NCBI RefSeq assembly: GCF_014218275.1
Contig: NZ_AP023213.1
Span: 2,396,001 to 2,460,000 of the forward strand
Length of the DNA stretch: 64,000 nt
Source of the DNA: Citrifermentans bremense
GTDB lineage: Bacteria; Desulfobacterota; Desulfuromonadia; Geobacterales; Geobacteraceae
Direction: 5' to 3'
This document shows, in pieces, positions 7,630 to 17,746 of this stretch (position 1 is its first letter; each line of letters begins with the position of its first letter). Under the pieces are notes generated by a model. The model ran no database searches and was not told where the DNA came from. It saw only the letters and a program-made list of their open reading frames with translations. Position numbers and translations under genes: made by a program.

Positions 7630-9162
7630 TTGAAGCAGACAAGGCTTGCCGCCATCGACATCGGCACCAACTCCATCCGCAGCATCATCATCGAGACCTC
7701 CGGAAACGGCAAATACAAGATCCTCGACGACGAGAAGGTGCTGGTGCGCCTAGGCGAAGGGCTGCACCAAAGCGGCGCCATCTCGCCGGCTGCCTGCAGG
7801 CGCGCCCTGGAGGCGCTTTCGCGGCAAAAGAAGATCATCGACGGCTACGGGGTCGCCTCCATCGATGCGGTTGCTACGAGCGCCATGCGCAAGGCGAGCA
7901 ACGGCCCCGCCCTGGCGCAGGCGATCAAGGAGACAACCGGCGTCGAGGTGGATGTCATAAGCGGCGAGGAGGAGGCGGAGCTCGCGGCCCTGAGCGCCGC
8001 GCACAACTTCGAGCTGGAGGGAGTCCGGCACCTTATCTTCGACATCGGCGGCGGGAGCATGGAGCTGATAGCCGCGCTCGGCGCCCATACCGAGGAGATG
8101 CTCTCCCTGGAGCTGGGAGCGGTCTTTCTCACCGAGAGCTTCCTGAAGGGAGACCCGGTCTCCCCCTCCGAACTGGAAAAGCTGCGCAAGCACATCCGCA
8201 AGACGCTGAAACGCGCCTACACCGGGGAGCGCAGCGGCATGCAGTGCCTGGTCGGTTCCGGCGGCACCGTCACCTCGATCGCCGCCATGGTTGCCGCCAC
8301 ACGGAAGGAGAAATACGACTCGGTGCACGGCTACGAACTGCTCCGCTCCGAGGTGGTGCACCTTCTGGCGATGCTGGCGAGAAAGAGCGACAAGGAGCGG
8401 CGCACCGTCCCTGGGCTCAACCCGGACCGCTCGGACATCATCGTGGCCGGGGTGACCGTCGTCGACGAACTGATGGACTTCTTCCAGGTGAACCTGCTCA
8501 AGGTGAACGAGCGCGGCATCAGGGAGGGGCTGATCCTCAGGGGGCTGCGTCGGCAGAACCTGCTCCCCCAGGAGAAAAGGAGCCGCTCCTGGCGCAATTC
8601 CGCGCTGGAATTCGGCCATTCCTGCCACTTCGACCAGGCGCATGCCGAGCACGTGGCGAAACTGGCCCACCAGGTGGCGAAGTCGCTGGCGCCCAAATTC
8701 AAGCTGGCGGAACGGGATCTCCGGTTGCTGGAGGCCGCGGCGCTTCTGCACGACGTCGGCTATTTCATCAACTATTCGAGCCACCACAAGCATTCCTACC
8801 ACCTGATCCGGCACGCCGACCTCTTCGGCTTCACCCCCCGTGAGCGCGAGCTGATCGCCAACGTGGCGCGCTATCACCGTAAGTCGGTCCCGAAGAAAAA
8901 GCACGACCAGTTCGTACGGCTGCCGGCTGCCGACCAGTTGCTGGTTTCACGTCTGGGAGGGATCCTCAGGCTCTGCGACGGCCTGGACCGGCGCAGAAAC
9001 GGCGTGGTGCGCGAGCTTTCCTGCCGGCTCCTGCCGGACGGTACCCTGCGTGTGACCCTCTACGGCGCAGAGGACATGTCGGTTGAACTCTACGGCGCGA
9101 AGGCGAAGGGAGATCTGCTGCAGGAGGCTTTCCAGCTGAAGCTGGCGCTGGAGGCAGGTTGA
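7630..9162 (+). CDS. ppx: Ppx/GppA exopolyphosphatase family protein with C-terminal HD domain
   Basis: A 510-residue ASKHA-fold phosphatase. Starting at the TTG, it opens KQTRLAAIDIGTNSIRSII, the phosphate-1 loop; IFDIGGGSMELI is phosphate-2, and GSGGTVTSIAAM follows. The C-terminal third contains an HD-type region (LLEAAALLHDVGYFINYSSH), as in longer Ppx/GppA proteins. The family hydrolyses polyphosphate or pppGpp; which one cannot be told from sequence. TTG at 7630 is chosen because GAGGAG sits six bases upstream, while the in-frame ATG at 7612 has its purine stretch directly abutting the codon. A strong terminator follows. Confidence 0.88.
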   Translation: MKQTRLAAIDIGTNSIRSIIIETSGNGKYKILDDEKVLVRLGEGLHQSGAISPAACRRALEALSRQKKIIDGYGVASIDAVATSAMRKASNGPALAQAIKETTGVEVDVISGEEEAELAALSAAHNFELEGVRHLIFDIGGGSMELIAALGAHTEEMLSLELGAVFLTESFLKGDPVSPSELEKLRKHIRKTLKRAYTGERSGMQCLVGSGGTVTSIAAMVAATRKEKYDSVHGYELLRSEVVHLLAMLARKSDKERRTVPGLNPDRSDIIVAGVTVVDELMDFFQVNLLKVNERGIREGLILRGLRRQNLLPQEKRSRSWRNSALEFGHSCHFDQAHAEHVAKLAHQVAKSLAPKFKLAERDLRLLEAAALLHDVGYFINYSSHHKHSYHLIRHADLFGFTPRERELIANVARYHRKSVPKKKHDQFVRLPAADQLLVSRLGGILRLCDGLDRRRNGVVRELSCRLLPDGTLRVTLYGAEDMSVELYGAKAKGDLLQEAFQLKLALEAG

Positions 9163-9164
9163 AC

Positions 9165-9202
9165 GAAAAAAGGACCCGGCAGGCACCGGGTCCTTTTTTT
9201 TA
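9165..9202 (+). terminator. terminator after ppx/gppA
   Basis: AAGGACCCGG pairs with CCGGGTCCTT, flanked by A and T runs. It could also serve the convergent cheW transcript. Confidence 0.9.
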
Positions 9203-9220
9203 ATCGCTGGAAGCTGAAGC

Positions 9221-9718
9221 CTATGCCAACCCGGCGAAAGCGTCCTGCTCCTCGCTGGTGAACATCCGGTCCAGCTGCAGCATGAGCAGCAACTGCTCGC
9301 CGTGCTTGATGACCCCGCAGATGAAATCCTGGTCGATCCCGCCGGCGGCGATGCTGGGTGGAGGCTGGATCTCGGCGTTGGAGATGCGGATCACTTCCGA
9401 CACGCCGTCGACGATGAACCCCATCAGCTTGCCGTCTATGTCCATCACCATGATCCTTGTGTGCTGATCGTCGTCGGTGCTCGACATCCCGAACCGGTTC
9501 CTAAGCGAGATGATGGGTATCACCTTGCCGCGCAGGTTGATGATCCCTTCCACGCTGGGGGGGGTGTTGGGGATATGGGTTATCGGCGTCATCCTGATGA
9601 TCTCGCGCACCTTGAGCACCTCGACTGCATACTCTTCGGCGCCGAGGTTGAAGCTGACCAGCTGGATGAGTTCATGCTTCGATTCACCGGTTTTTGCAGG
9701 CACTATGGCTGTCGACAT
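9221..9718 (-). CDS. cheW: CheW chemotaxis coupling protein
   Basis: A 165-residue CheW. The sequence contains QLVSFNLGAEEYAVEVLKVR, ITHIPNTPPSVEGIINLRGK and VIPIISLRNRFG, the hallmark CheW segments that dock CheA to chemoreceptors at the membrane. GGAGG precedes the ATG. It stands alone, without cheA or receptors beside it, so it may belong to any of the several chemosensory arrays such organisms usually carry. Confidence 0.93.
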   Translation of the reverse strand: MSTAIVPAKTGESKHELIQLVSFNLGAEEYAVEVLKVREIIRMTPITHIPNTPPSVEGIINLRGKVIPIISLRNRFGMSSTDDDQHTRIMVMDIDGKLMGFIVDGVSEVIRISNAEIQPPPSIAAGGIDQDFICGVIKHGEQLLLMLQLDRMFTSEEQDAFAGLA

Positions 9719-9838
9719 TTGGTTCCTCCGGGAGATGTCTTGTCTTCGTCGTGTGAGGGCCGGCTCTTATCTGCTAATGCCGCCTATTTGTCGGTTATCG
9801 GCAGCCAGGGCGAAATCTAAAGCAGAAAAAAGAGACGG

Positions 9839-12331
9839 TCACGGACGCACCGGCGTCAGACGCCAGATCTCCCGGTTGTACTCGGCGATGGTCCGGTCGG
9901 TGGAGAACTTGCCGCTGCGCGCGCTGTTGACGATGCTCATCCGTGTCCACGCCTCGCGGTCCAAATAGGCTTTGGCCGCGCGCTTTTGCGCCTCGACGTA
10001 GCTGCGGAAGTCGGCTGCGACCATCCAGGGGTCGCCCGGGCTTTTGATCGCCTGGATGATGGGGTCGAAGAGTCCGGCCTCGAACATGTTGAAGTGGCCG
10101 CTGGTCAATAGCTGCATCACCCGGTCCAGGTCAGGGTCGGCGGCGATGATGCCGGCCGGGTTGTAGCTGCGGCGCTGGTGCTCCACCTCTTCTGCGGTCA
10201 GGCCGAAGACGAAGAAGTTCTCGTCCCCCACCTCCTCCCGGATCTCGATGTTGGCGCCGTCCAGAGTCCCGATGGTGATGGCGCCGTTCATCATGAACTT
10301 CATGTTCCCGGTTCCCGAGGCTTCCTTGCCGGCGGTGGAGATCTGTTCGGAGAGGTCGGTCCCCGGGCAGATAACTTCCATGGCGGTGACCCGGTAGTTG
10401 GGGAAGAAGGCGACCTTGAGCCTGTCCCCGACCAGGGGATCCTCGTTCACGACTTTTGCTACGTTGCCTATCAGCTTGATGATCAGCTTGGCCATGTAAT
10501 AGCCTGGGGCGGCCTTGCCTCCGATGAGCACGCAGAGGTTGGTCCAACCTTCGGTGTCGCCGCGCTTGATCCGGTCGTAGAGATGGATCACGTGCAGGAC
10601 GTTCAAAAGCTGGCGCTTGTACTCGTGGATCCTCTTCACCTGTACGTCGAAGAGGCTCTCGGGGTTGAAGGCGACCCCGCACTGGTCGAGGACCACCGCG
10701 GCCAGGCGCTCCTTGTTGGCCTGCTTCACCGCGTGCCACTCTCTGCGGAAATCGGGATCGTCGGCCAAGGGCGCTATCTCCGAGATCCTCCCCAGGTCCG
10801 CGATGAACCCCTCCCCTATCCTGCCGGCGATGAGCGAGGCGAGCCCCGGGTTACACTTGGCGAGCCAGCGGCGCGGGGTGACGCCGTTGGTCTTGTTGTT
10901 GAATTTCTCGGGCCAAAGCTCGTAGAAGTCCTTGAAAAGCCCCTGGACCAGCAACTGCGAATGGAGGGCGGCGACGCCGTTGACCGAGAAGCTTCCCACA
11001 ATGGCAAGGTAGGCCATGCGCACCTGCGGCACCGGCCCTTCCTCGATGATGGACATGTTGCGCAGCCGCTCGTTGTCGCCCGGCCAGCGGCTGGAGACCT
11101 CGGCCAGAAAGCGCGCGTTTATCTCCAGGATGATCTCAAGCAGGCGCGGCAAAAGCTGTCTGAATAACGGCACCGGCCACTTCTCCAGCGCCTCGGGGAG
11201 CAGCGTGTGGTTGGTGTAGGCCATGGTGCGGGTGGTGATCGACCACGCCTCGTCCCAACCCATCCCCTTCTCGTCCATGAGCAGCCGCATCAGTTCCGGG
11301 ACGGCGCAGCTTGGGTGGGTGTCGTTCAACTGGAACACGTTTCTTTCGGCGAAGTGGCCGAACACCTCTCCCTGCCTGTTTTCCCAGCGGGCAAGGACGT
11401 CCTGCAGGCTTGCGGAGGCCAGGAAGTACTGCTGTTTGAGCCTCAACTCCTTGCCGTTTTCGCTGGCGTCGTTCGGGTAGAGCACCATGGTGATGTTCTC
11501 CGCCTCGTTTTTCATGGCCACCGACTCGGTGTAGCTGCCGGCGTTGAACTCCTGCAGGTCGAAGACGTCGGTCGCGGCGGACTTCCAGAGCCTCAGCGTG
11601 TTGACGGTGCCGTTTTTATAGCCGGGGATGGGGAGGTCGTACGGGACGGCCTGGATGTCGCGGGTGTCCAGCCAGCGGTAGGTGAGGCTCCCGTCGTCGT
11701 TGCGGCTGCACTCGGTCCGCCCGCCGAAGCGGATGCGCTGGGTGTATTCCGGCCGCTCCATTTCCCAGGGGTTGCCGTCTCGCAGCCAGTGGTCCGGCTC
11801 CTCCACCTGCCTGCCGTTTTCGATGCGCTGGCGGAACATGCCGTATTCGTAACGGATGCCGTACCCCATTACGGGAAGCTGCAAGGTGGCGCAGCTGTCC
11901 AGGAAACAGGCGGCGAGCCGCCCCAGGCCGCCGTTGCCGAGTCCCGCATCGATTTCCTCGCCCGCCACCTGCTCCAGATGGATTCCAAGCCTTTCCATGG
12001 CCCGGTGGGCCGCGTCGTCGAGCCCCAGGTTCAGCATGGCGTTTCCCAGCGCGCGCCCCATCAGGAACTCCAGCGAGAGGTAATAGCCGGTCTTCGTGTC
12101 TGCGTCGATGTAGGCGTAACGGGTGTTGTTCCAGCGCTCGATCAGGCGCTCTCTGACCGTGAAGGCAAGGGCCTGGTAGTGGTAGCGGACGTTGCGGCAA
12201 TTCCTGTCCCGCCCTAAATGATGGAAGTAGTGGTGGGTGAAATCGGTCACCAGGCTCTCCGCATCCATGGGGAGAGGAGGCAGGTCTTCGAGTCCGGGGG
12301 CGCAGAGGATGTCAGCTTCGGTTTTCGCCAT
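9839..12331 (-). CDS. glgP: glycogen / alpha-glucan phosphorylase
   Basis: An 830-residue glycosyltransferase family 35 enzyme, full length for the family. It releases glucose-1-phosphate from alpha-1,4-glucans using pyridoxal phosphate. The PLP lysine lies in EASGTGNMKFMMNGAITIG near residue 675; GLGNGGLGRLAACFLDS and VKRIHEYKRQLLN are other conserved blocks. AAGGAG precedes the start. No other glycogen gene is in the window. It is about 100 bases downstream of a co-directional antiporter gene. Confidence 0.95.
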   Translation of the reverse strand: MAKTEADILCAPGLEDLPPLPMDAESLVTDFTHHYFHHLGRDRNCRNVRYHYQALAFTVRERLIERWNNTRYAYIDADTKTGYYLSLEFLMGRALGNAMLNLGLDDAAHRAMERLGIHLEQVAGEEIDAGLGNGGLGRLAACFLDSCATLQLPVMGYGIRYEYGMFRQRIENGRQVEEPDHWLRDGNPWEMERPEYTQRIRFGGRTECSRNDDGSLTYRWLDTRDIQAVPYDLPIPGYKNGTVNTLRLWKSAATDVFDLQEFNAGSYTESVAMKNEAENITMVLYPNDASENGKELRLKQQYFLASASLQDVLARWENRQGEVFGHFAERNVFQLNDTHPSCAVPELMRLLMDEKGMGWDEAWSITTRTMAYTNHTLLPEALEKWPVPLFRQLLPRLLEIILEINARFLAEVSSRWPGDNERLRNMSIIEEGPVPQVRMAYLAIVGSFSVNGVAALHSQLLVQGLFKDFYELWPEKFNNKTNGVTPRRWLAKCNPGLASLIAGRIGEGFIADLGRISEIAPLADDPDFRREWHAVKQANKERLAAVVLDQCGVAFNPESLFDVQVKRIHEYKRQLLNVLHVIHLYDRIKRGDTEGWTNLCVLIGGKAAPGYYMAKLIIKLIGNVAKVVNEDPLVGDRLKVAFFPNYRVTAMEVICPGTDLSEQISTAGKEASGTGNMKFMMNGAITIGTLDGANIEIREEVGDENFFVFGLTAEEVEHQRRSYNPAGIIAADPDLDRVMQLLTSGHFNMFEAGLFDPIIQAIKSPGDPWMVAADFRSYVEAQKRAAKAYLDREAWTRMSIVNSARSGKFSTDRTIAEYNREIWRLTPVRP

Positions 12332-12430
12332 CGGTCATGCTCCTTGAGCTTAAATTTGTGATTCGGGTCCGGCTGCGGCAACCGGGGAAGTTTACCTGCT
12401 TTTCGGTTGCCGGCCACGAAAACTGAAAGC

Positions 12431-14431
12431 TCAACTTTCGCCAGTCGTACCCCTTGCCGGCTCGAAGAGCCTCGCAGCCGCCCGCATCTGCTCCGGCGTC
12501 CCGAGGACCAGCGCGATGTCGTTCTCGTGGAACTCCCAGACCGGGTCCGGGTTCGGAGTGATCTCGGCGCCACGCTTGACGGCTACCAAGGTGGCGCCGG
12601 AACGGGTGCGCAAAAGCCCCTCTCTCAGGGCACCCCCCTCGACCGGCGACCCTTTCTGCACCCGGAAGCTCCCCACCTCTGCCCCCGACAGGAACCCGGT
12701 GATGCCCACCGCGTGGCTGTGACGCTTGCTCGCCGTGCGCAGCATCTCGTATCCCCCCTTCCGCACGTCGGCAACGCACTCCTCGACCACGTCCTGCGGG
12801 ATCAGGAAGCGCTTCAGCACCCTGGATAGTATCTCCACCGAGGTCTCGAATTCCTCCGGGATCACCTCGTTTGCTCCCAGCATGAAGAGAGGCTCCATCT
12901 CCAGCAGGTATCTGGTGCGCACGATGACATGGATGGACGGGTTCATCTTCCTGGCGAGCGAGACCAGGCGCCTGCTGGCTGCGGCGTCTGATATGGCGAC
13001 CACGACTATGCGCGCCTGCTCGATCCCTGCGTGGGTGAGGATCTCGGGTTTAGAGGCGTCGCCGAAGAGGATCTGTTCCCCCATCCTGCTCTGGTTGCGG
13101 ACCGTGTAAGGGTTGGTGTCGATGGCGAGGTGCTGTATATCCAGGTTCTTGAGGACGCGGGCCAGGTTTCTGCCGTTCACGCCGAAGCCGACGATGATGA
13201 CGTGATCGCTCATGGTCGCCTTGGCGCCGTTTTGCGCCAGTGCGCTTCTCCCCCTGGTCCATTCGTGCGGCAGCAGCCCGGTCAGGTAGTCGGCGACGGG
13301 GCCGGCCACCTTCATACAGAGGGGGGTGAGCGCCATGGTGGCGATGGAGGCCGCCAGGAAAAGCTGATAGGTCTCGGGGGTTAAAAGCCCGTGCGAGAGG
13401 CCGCTTCTGGAGAGGACGAAGGAGAATTCGCCGATCTGGGCCAGGGAGAGCGCCGCGAGGATTGCGATGCGCATGGGAAGCCCGAGGGCGAAGACGACCG
13501 CCGAGGTAAGGACCGCCTTGATCAAGATGATGAAGATCACCATCCCGATGATCAAAAACGGGAACTTCAGCAGGATGGCGGGTTTGAGGAGCATGCCGAC
13601 CGAGATGAAAAAGAGGCTCATGAAGGCTTCGCGAAAGGGCATGATGTCGCTCAGCGCCTGATGGCTGTACTCAGATTCGGAGATGGCGAGCCCCGCGATG
13701 AAGGCGCCGAGCGCGAGCGACAGCCCCGCCTGCGAGGTGAGCCATGCGGTACCCATGCCGATGAAGATGATGCTGAGCACGAACAACTCCCGGCTCCTGG
13801 TCTTCACCACCTGCTCGAAGATCCACGGGATCACGAACCTGGCCCCGAAGTGCGCCCCGACCACGACGGCGACGGCCTTGAGCGTGACAATCACCACGTC
13901 GAGCAAGCCGCTCCCCCCGCCGGCTAAAAACGGGGTAAAGAGCATGAGCGGCACGATGCAAAGGTCCTGGAAGATGAGGATGCCAAAGGCGGTCTTACCC
14001 TGAGGGGTATCGGTCTCCCCCGCGTCCATCAGAAGCTTCATCAGGATGGCCGTGGAGGAAAGCGCGACCAGAAAGCCGAAGAAGATCCCCTGGGGCGCAG
14101 GAAATCCGTCTAGGTTGCTGATGCCCGCCACCACAGCTATGGTGAGGAAAAGCTGCAAGCCACCACCCAGCAGTACCAGGTGGCGGATGCGCATCAGCTC
14201 CTTCAGGGAGAACTCGATGCCGATAGTAAAAAGAAGCAGCACCACGCCGATCTCCGCCATCTGCTCGACCTGATGTGCGTTTTTGATGAAACCCAGGGCA
14301 TGGGGGCCGGCGAGCACGCCGGTGACGAGAAAGCCTATGATGGAGGGGAGCTTAAACCGGCGCAACAGCACCACGGTCAAAAGCGCCAACCCGAAAAGAA
14401 CCACGATATCCCTTAATGCTACGAATTCCAT
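12431..14431 (-). CDS. CPA2 family monovalent cation:proton antiporter with RCK domains
   Basis: A 666-residue KefB/KefC/YbaL-like protein. Residues about 1-390 form a Na+/H+ exchanger domain of some 12 helices, starting LPSIIGFLVTGVLAGP and including LALGAFIAGLAISESEYSHQ. A TrkA-N (RCK-N) nucleotide-binding domain follows (HVIIVGFGVNGRNLARVL, near 410), then a TrkA-C domain in the last 80 residues. Such proteins exchange K+ or Na+ for protons, gated by nucleotide or redox ligands. AGGTGG precedes the ATG. It is the downstream member of a minus-strand ion-transport block. Confidence 0.9.
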   Translation of the reverse strand: MEFVALRDIVVLFGLALLTVVLLRRFKLPSIIGFLVTGVLAGPHALGFIKNAHQVEQMAEIGVVLLLFTIGIEFSLKELMRIRHLVLLGGGLQLFLTIAVVAGISNLDGFPAPQGIFFGFLVALSSTAILMKLLMDAGETDTPQGKTAFGILIFQDLCIVPLMLFTPFLAGGGSGLLDVVIVTLKAVAVVVGAHFGARFVIPWIFEQVVKTRSRELFVLSIIFIGMGTAWLTSQAGLSLALGAFIAGLAISESEYSHQALSDIMPFREAFMSLFFISVGMLLKPAILLKFPFLIIGMVIFIILIKAVLTSAVVFALGLPMRIAILAALSLAQIGEFSFVLSRSGLSHGLLTPETYQLFLAASIATMALTPLCMKVAGPVADYLTGLLPHEWTRGRSALAQNGAKATMSDHVIIVGFGVNGRNLARVLKNLDIQHLAIDTNPYTVRNQSRMGEQILFGDASKPEILTHAGIEQARIVVVAISDAAASRRLVSLARKMNPSIHVIVRTRYLLEMEPLFMLGANEVIPEEFETSVEILSRVLKRFLIPQDVVEECVADVRKGGYEMLRTASKRHSHAVGITGFLSGAEVGSFRVQKGSPVEGGALREGLLRTRSGATLVAVKRGAEITPNPDPVWEFHENDIALVLGTPEQMRAAARLFEPARGTTGES

Positions 14432-14547
14432 GCCACCTCGCTTTAAAAAGATTACTTACTTTGCGAAACACGACAGTGCCCTGCCTGCATCCGCGTCAAC
14501 CTTGATCTCCATCTTAATCTTTATCTTTACTCCGCCTTGCCCTTCCC

Positions 14548-17238
14548 CTACTCCATCTTCCCGAAGGCGCCGCGCCGCTCAAGCCATTTGCAGAATTCCA
14601 GTACCGGGAAAATGGTCCCGGCGGCGAGGGCGATGAGGAGCCATTCCCGCCCCGTCAGGGCGAAGGTGCCGAAGGGGTGCTGCAGGGGGGGGAGGTAAAC
14701 CACAAGCAGCAAAAGCAGCAACTCCCAGACGACGGCCCGGTTCAACCAGCGGTTCGCGAAGGGGCTGCGCAGCACCGAATGCCGGTCGGAACGGAAGTTA
14801 TACGCCTTGAAAAACTGGATCAGTACCAGCGAGACGAAGGTGAGCGTCATCGCCTCGCGGTCGCCGCAACCGGATGCCCGCGCCCAGGAAAAAAGGGCGA
14901 GGTTCACCAGCGTCGACCAGGCCCCCCCGACGAGGATCAGGGTCAGCACCGGGCGGGTGAAGATCCCCCGGGACGAGTCGCGCGGCGGGCGCAGCATCAG
15001 GTCCTTCTCGGCCGGGTCTACGGCTAGCGCGAGCGCCGGGAGGCCGTCGGTGGCGAGGTTCACGTATAGTATCTGCACCGCGCTCAGAGGGAGGGGGAGC
15101 CCAAGGAGCATGGCACCGGCCATGAGGCCGATCTCCCCCGCGTTCGAGGAGAGGAGGTACATCAGGTATTTCTTGATGTTGTCGTAGATCCCCCTTCCCT
15201 CTTCCACCGCGGCCACGATGGAGGCGAAGTTGTCGTCGGTGAGGATCATCGCCGCGGCCTCCTTGCTGACCGCCGTCCCCGTGATCCCCATGGCGATGCC
15301 GATGTCCGCCTTTTTCAGCGCCGGGGCGTCGTTGACGCCGTCACCGGTCATGGCGACGACGTGCCCCTTTTTCTGCAGCGCGGTGACCACCCGCAGCTTG
15401 TGGGCCGGGGCCACCCGGGCGTAGACCTGGATCGACTCCACTATCTGCTCTAACTGCGCCTCGTCCATCGCCTCGAGCTCTGCACCGCTGACCGCCCGCC
15501 CTTCGGTGAGAAGGCCGAGTTCACGGGCCACGGCCGAGGCGGTGACCGGGTGGTCCCCGGTGATCATGACGGGCCTAATCCCGGCCCGGCCGCAGGTGCG
15601 GATAGCCTCGGCAGCCTCGGGTCTTGGCGGGTCGATCATCCCCACGAGCCCCAGGAAGGTCATCCCGTGCTCAGCTCCGTCTTTGTCCGTATCCTTCTTG
15701 CGGGCAACGGCCAGTACCCGGAGCGCGGACTCGGCCATGGCCCGGGAGACCGCGCCTATCCGCTCCCTGGCCTCTTTTCCCAGCGGGCGCTCACCATCGG
15801 CGCAGAGCTCGAAGTCGCAGGAGGCGAGGATCACCTCCGGCGCCCCCTTGGCAAAAGCGACAACCGCCTCGCCGTCGCGGTGCAGCGTGGTCATCCGCTT
15901 GCTCTCGGAGGTGAAGGGTATCTCGTCCACCCGCGGGTAGCGCTCCTCCAGGACCGCCTTCTCCAGTCCCGCCTTGGCGGCGGCGACGACCAGCGCCCCT
16001 TCGGTGGCGTCCCCCTGGACCGCGAAGCGCCCCCCTTCTTCCTGCTCTATACGCGCGTCGCAGGCAAGCGCCGCCCCACGCAAAAGGAGTTTCAGCGCCG
16101 GTGTAGGCTCGACGGCCGCCCCGTTTCGGCTCACCTCCCCCTGCGGCTGGTAACCGGCCCCGGAAAAGTCGAAAGACTCCCCCCCTGCGAAGCAGCTCCG
16201 GACGGTCATCTCGTCGCGGGTCAGGGTCCCGGTCTTGTCCGAGCAGATGACCGTGGTGCTCCCAAGCGTTTCGACCGCGGCCAGACGCCGCATCAGCGCA
16301 TGGCGCTTCACCATGCGCTGCACGCCCAAGGCGAGCGAGATGGTGACCACGGCAGGAAGCGCCTCGGGAACGACGGCGACCCCCAGGGCGATGCCGAAAA
16401 CCAGCATCTGCACGAATGGCTCGCCGCGCAGAAATCCGGCGGCAACGATAGCAGCAACCCCCACCAGGGCGGCCTTGGCCAGATGTCTTCCCACCCGGTC
16501 CAGATTCTCCTGCAAGGGGGTCCGGCCCGATTCGATGCCCGCTATCATCCCGGCGATTTTGCCGAACTCGGTCTCCATGCCGGTCGCAACCACAACCCCG
16601 CTGCCGCGGCCGTAGCTTGCCGCGGTCCCGGCATAGGCCATGTTGCTCCGCTCGCTAAGAGAAAGCGCTGGGTCGCCGAGGGCACCCGGGTTCTTCTCCA
16701 CAGCTACCGATTCCCCGGTGAGAGCTGACTCCTCAAGTTTCAGGTTGTGGATCTCGACGAGCCTTAGATCGGCGGGGACCCGGTCGCCTGCGTGCAGAAG
16801 CACCAGGTCTCCGGGGACCAGGTCGCGCGCCGGCACCCGCTGTTCCTTGCCGTCCCGCAGTACGGCCGCTTCCGGGGCCGCCATCTCGCGCAGCGCCTCG
16901 ATGGCCTTCTCGGCGCGGTACTCCTGGAGAAAGCCGAGGAGCGCCGCGAAAAGGACGATCACCGCGATGGCCACAGCCTCGACCGCGTGCCCGAGAAAGG
17001 CGGAGAGCCCGGCGGAGACCAGCAGGATCAGGATCAGCACGTTCTTGAACTGCTCTAGGAACACGGACCAGGGGGAGATGCGGCGCGCGGAGGTCAGCTC
17101 GTTCGGGCCATGCCGCTCAAGCCGGGTGTGCGCCTCCGCGCTGGACAGCCCCCCGGGCCTTGAGGCTAAAGCGGCCAGGACAGCCTCGACTTCCACAAGG
17201 TGCCAGGGCTGCTGCTTGCTCCCTTCTGGCGCGCTCAT
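14548..17238 (-). CDS. P-type cation-transporting ATPase (Ca2+-ATPase-like)
   Basis: An 896-residue P2-type ATPase. The N-terminal cation ATPase domain (WHLVEVEAVLAAL, 20-80), the actuator TGES motif (LEESALTGESVAVEK), the phosphorylation site CSDKTGTLTRDEM near residue 335 and TGDGVNDAPALKKADIGIAM near 630 are all present, with the C-terminal six-helix domain complete. The membrane motif VVPEALPAVVTISLALG resembles the PEGLP region of Ca2+ pumps, but has PEALP. Ca2+ export is the likeliest role; Mn2+ or Na+/K+ cannot be excluded. It follows the DUF3124 gene by 13 bases and is probably co-transcribed. Confidence 0.88.
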   Translation of the reverse strand: MSAPEGSKQQPWHLVEVEAVLAALASRPGGLSSAEAHTRLERHGPNELTSARRISPWSVFLEQFKNVLILILLVSAGLSAFLGHAVEAVAIAVIVLFAALLGFLQEYRAEKAIEALREMAAPEAAVLRDGKEQRVPARDLVPGDLVLLHAGDRVPADLRLVEIHNLKLEESALTGESVAVEKNPGALGDPALSLSERSNMAYAGTAASYGRGSGVVVATGMETEFGKIAGMIAGIESGRTPLQENLDRVGRHLAKAALVGVAAIVAAGFLRGEPFVQMLVFGIALGVAVVPEALPAVVTISLALGVQRMVKRHALMRRLAAVETLGSTTVICSDKTGTLTRDEMTVRSCFAGGESFDFSGAGYQPQGEVSRNGAAVEPTPALKLLLRGAALACDARIEQEEGGRFAVQGDATEGALVVAAAKAGLEKAVLEERYPRVDEIPFTSESKRMTTLHRDGEAVVAFAKGAPEVILASCDFELCADGERPLGKEARERIGAVSRAMAESALRVLAVARKKDTDKDGAEHGMTFLGLVGMIDPPRPEAAEAIRTCGRAGIRPVMITGDHPVTASAVARELGLLTEGRAVSGAELEAMDEAQLEQIVESIQVYARVAPAHKLRVVTALQKKGHVVAMTGDGVNDAPALKKADIGIAMGITGTAVSKEAAAMILTDDNFASIVAAVEEGRGIYDNIKKYLMYLLSSNAGEIGLMAGAMLLGLPLPLSAVQILYVNLATDGLPALALAVDPAEKDLMLRPPRDSSRGIFTRPVLTLILVGGAWSTLVNLALFSWARASGCGDREAMTLTFVSLVLIQFFKAYNFRSDRHSVLRSPFANRWLNRAVVWELLLLLLVVYLPPLQHPFGTFALTGREWLLIALAAGTIFPVLEFCKWLERRGAFGKME

Positions 17239-17251
17239 GCCGCCCCCCTTC

Positions 17252-17746
17252 TCACCTGTTCCCTTCGCGGATCTCCTGTCCGGGGCTTACGAAGGAGATC
17301 CCCTGGCCGGAGGTGGCGCCGATCATGACGCATTCGATGACGGGGGCGTTGATGACGCGGTCGGTACGCCACCTGACGATGAAGTTGGCGCCAAAGCCGC
17401 CAGCCTCGTCCTTTTCCTCCAGGTGCACGTAGCGCGTTGCCAGCGGGCCCAGGGGAGCCGGCCTGTCGAGGTAGCGCCGGATCAGCTTCCCTTTGGTGTC
17501 GTAATAGTCGATGGAGGTGATGCTCAGGGAGGCTGCGGGATCGGTATTCCTGATCCCGAGCGTCGCGGCCAACTGGAAGGGAAGGTTGCGCGGACCGCTG
17601 AACACGTTCGAGTACACCGGTACGTAGACGCTCTGCCCCCGGGACAGCCGTACCTCGCCGGAAGCGAGCGCCGCGGCGGGGCACAAAAGGCAAAGGAACA
17701 GGACAAGCGGGAGCCAGTGACGAAGATTTCGACGGTGAAAAAGCAT
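17252..17746 (-). CDS. exported DUF3124 family protein
   Basis: A 164-residue protein with an N-terminal signal sequence (LPLVLFLCLLCPAAALASG). The mature part contains GQSVYVPVYSNVFSG and TLGIRNTDPAASLSI, features of DUF3124, a family of unknown function in the envelope. The Cys in the signal region (LCPAA) might be a lipidation site but is not a clean lipobox. GGAG lies eight bases before the chosen ATG. It lies 13 bases upstream of the cation ATPase, suggesting shared expression. Confidence 0.75.
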   Translation of the reverse strand: MLFHRRNLRHWLPLVLFLCLLCPAAALASGEVRLSRGQSVYVPVYSNVFSGPRNLPFQLAATLGIRNTDPAASLSITSIDYYDTKGKLIRRYLDRPAPLGPLATRYVHLEEKDEAGGFGANFIVRWRTDRVINAPVIECVMIGATSGQGISFVSPGQEIREGNR

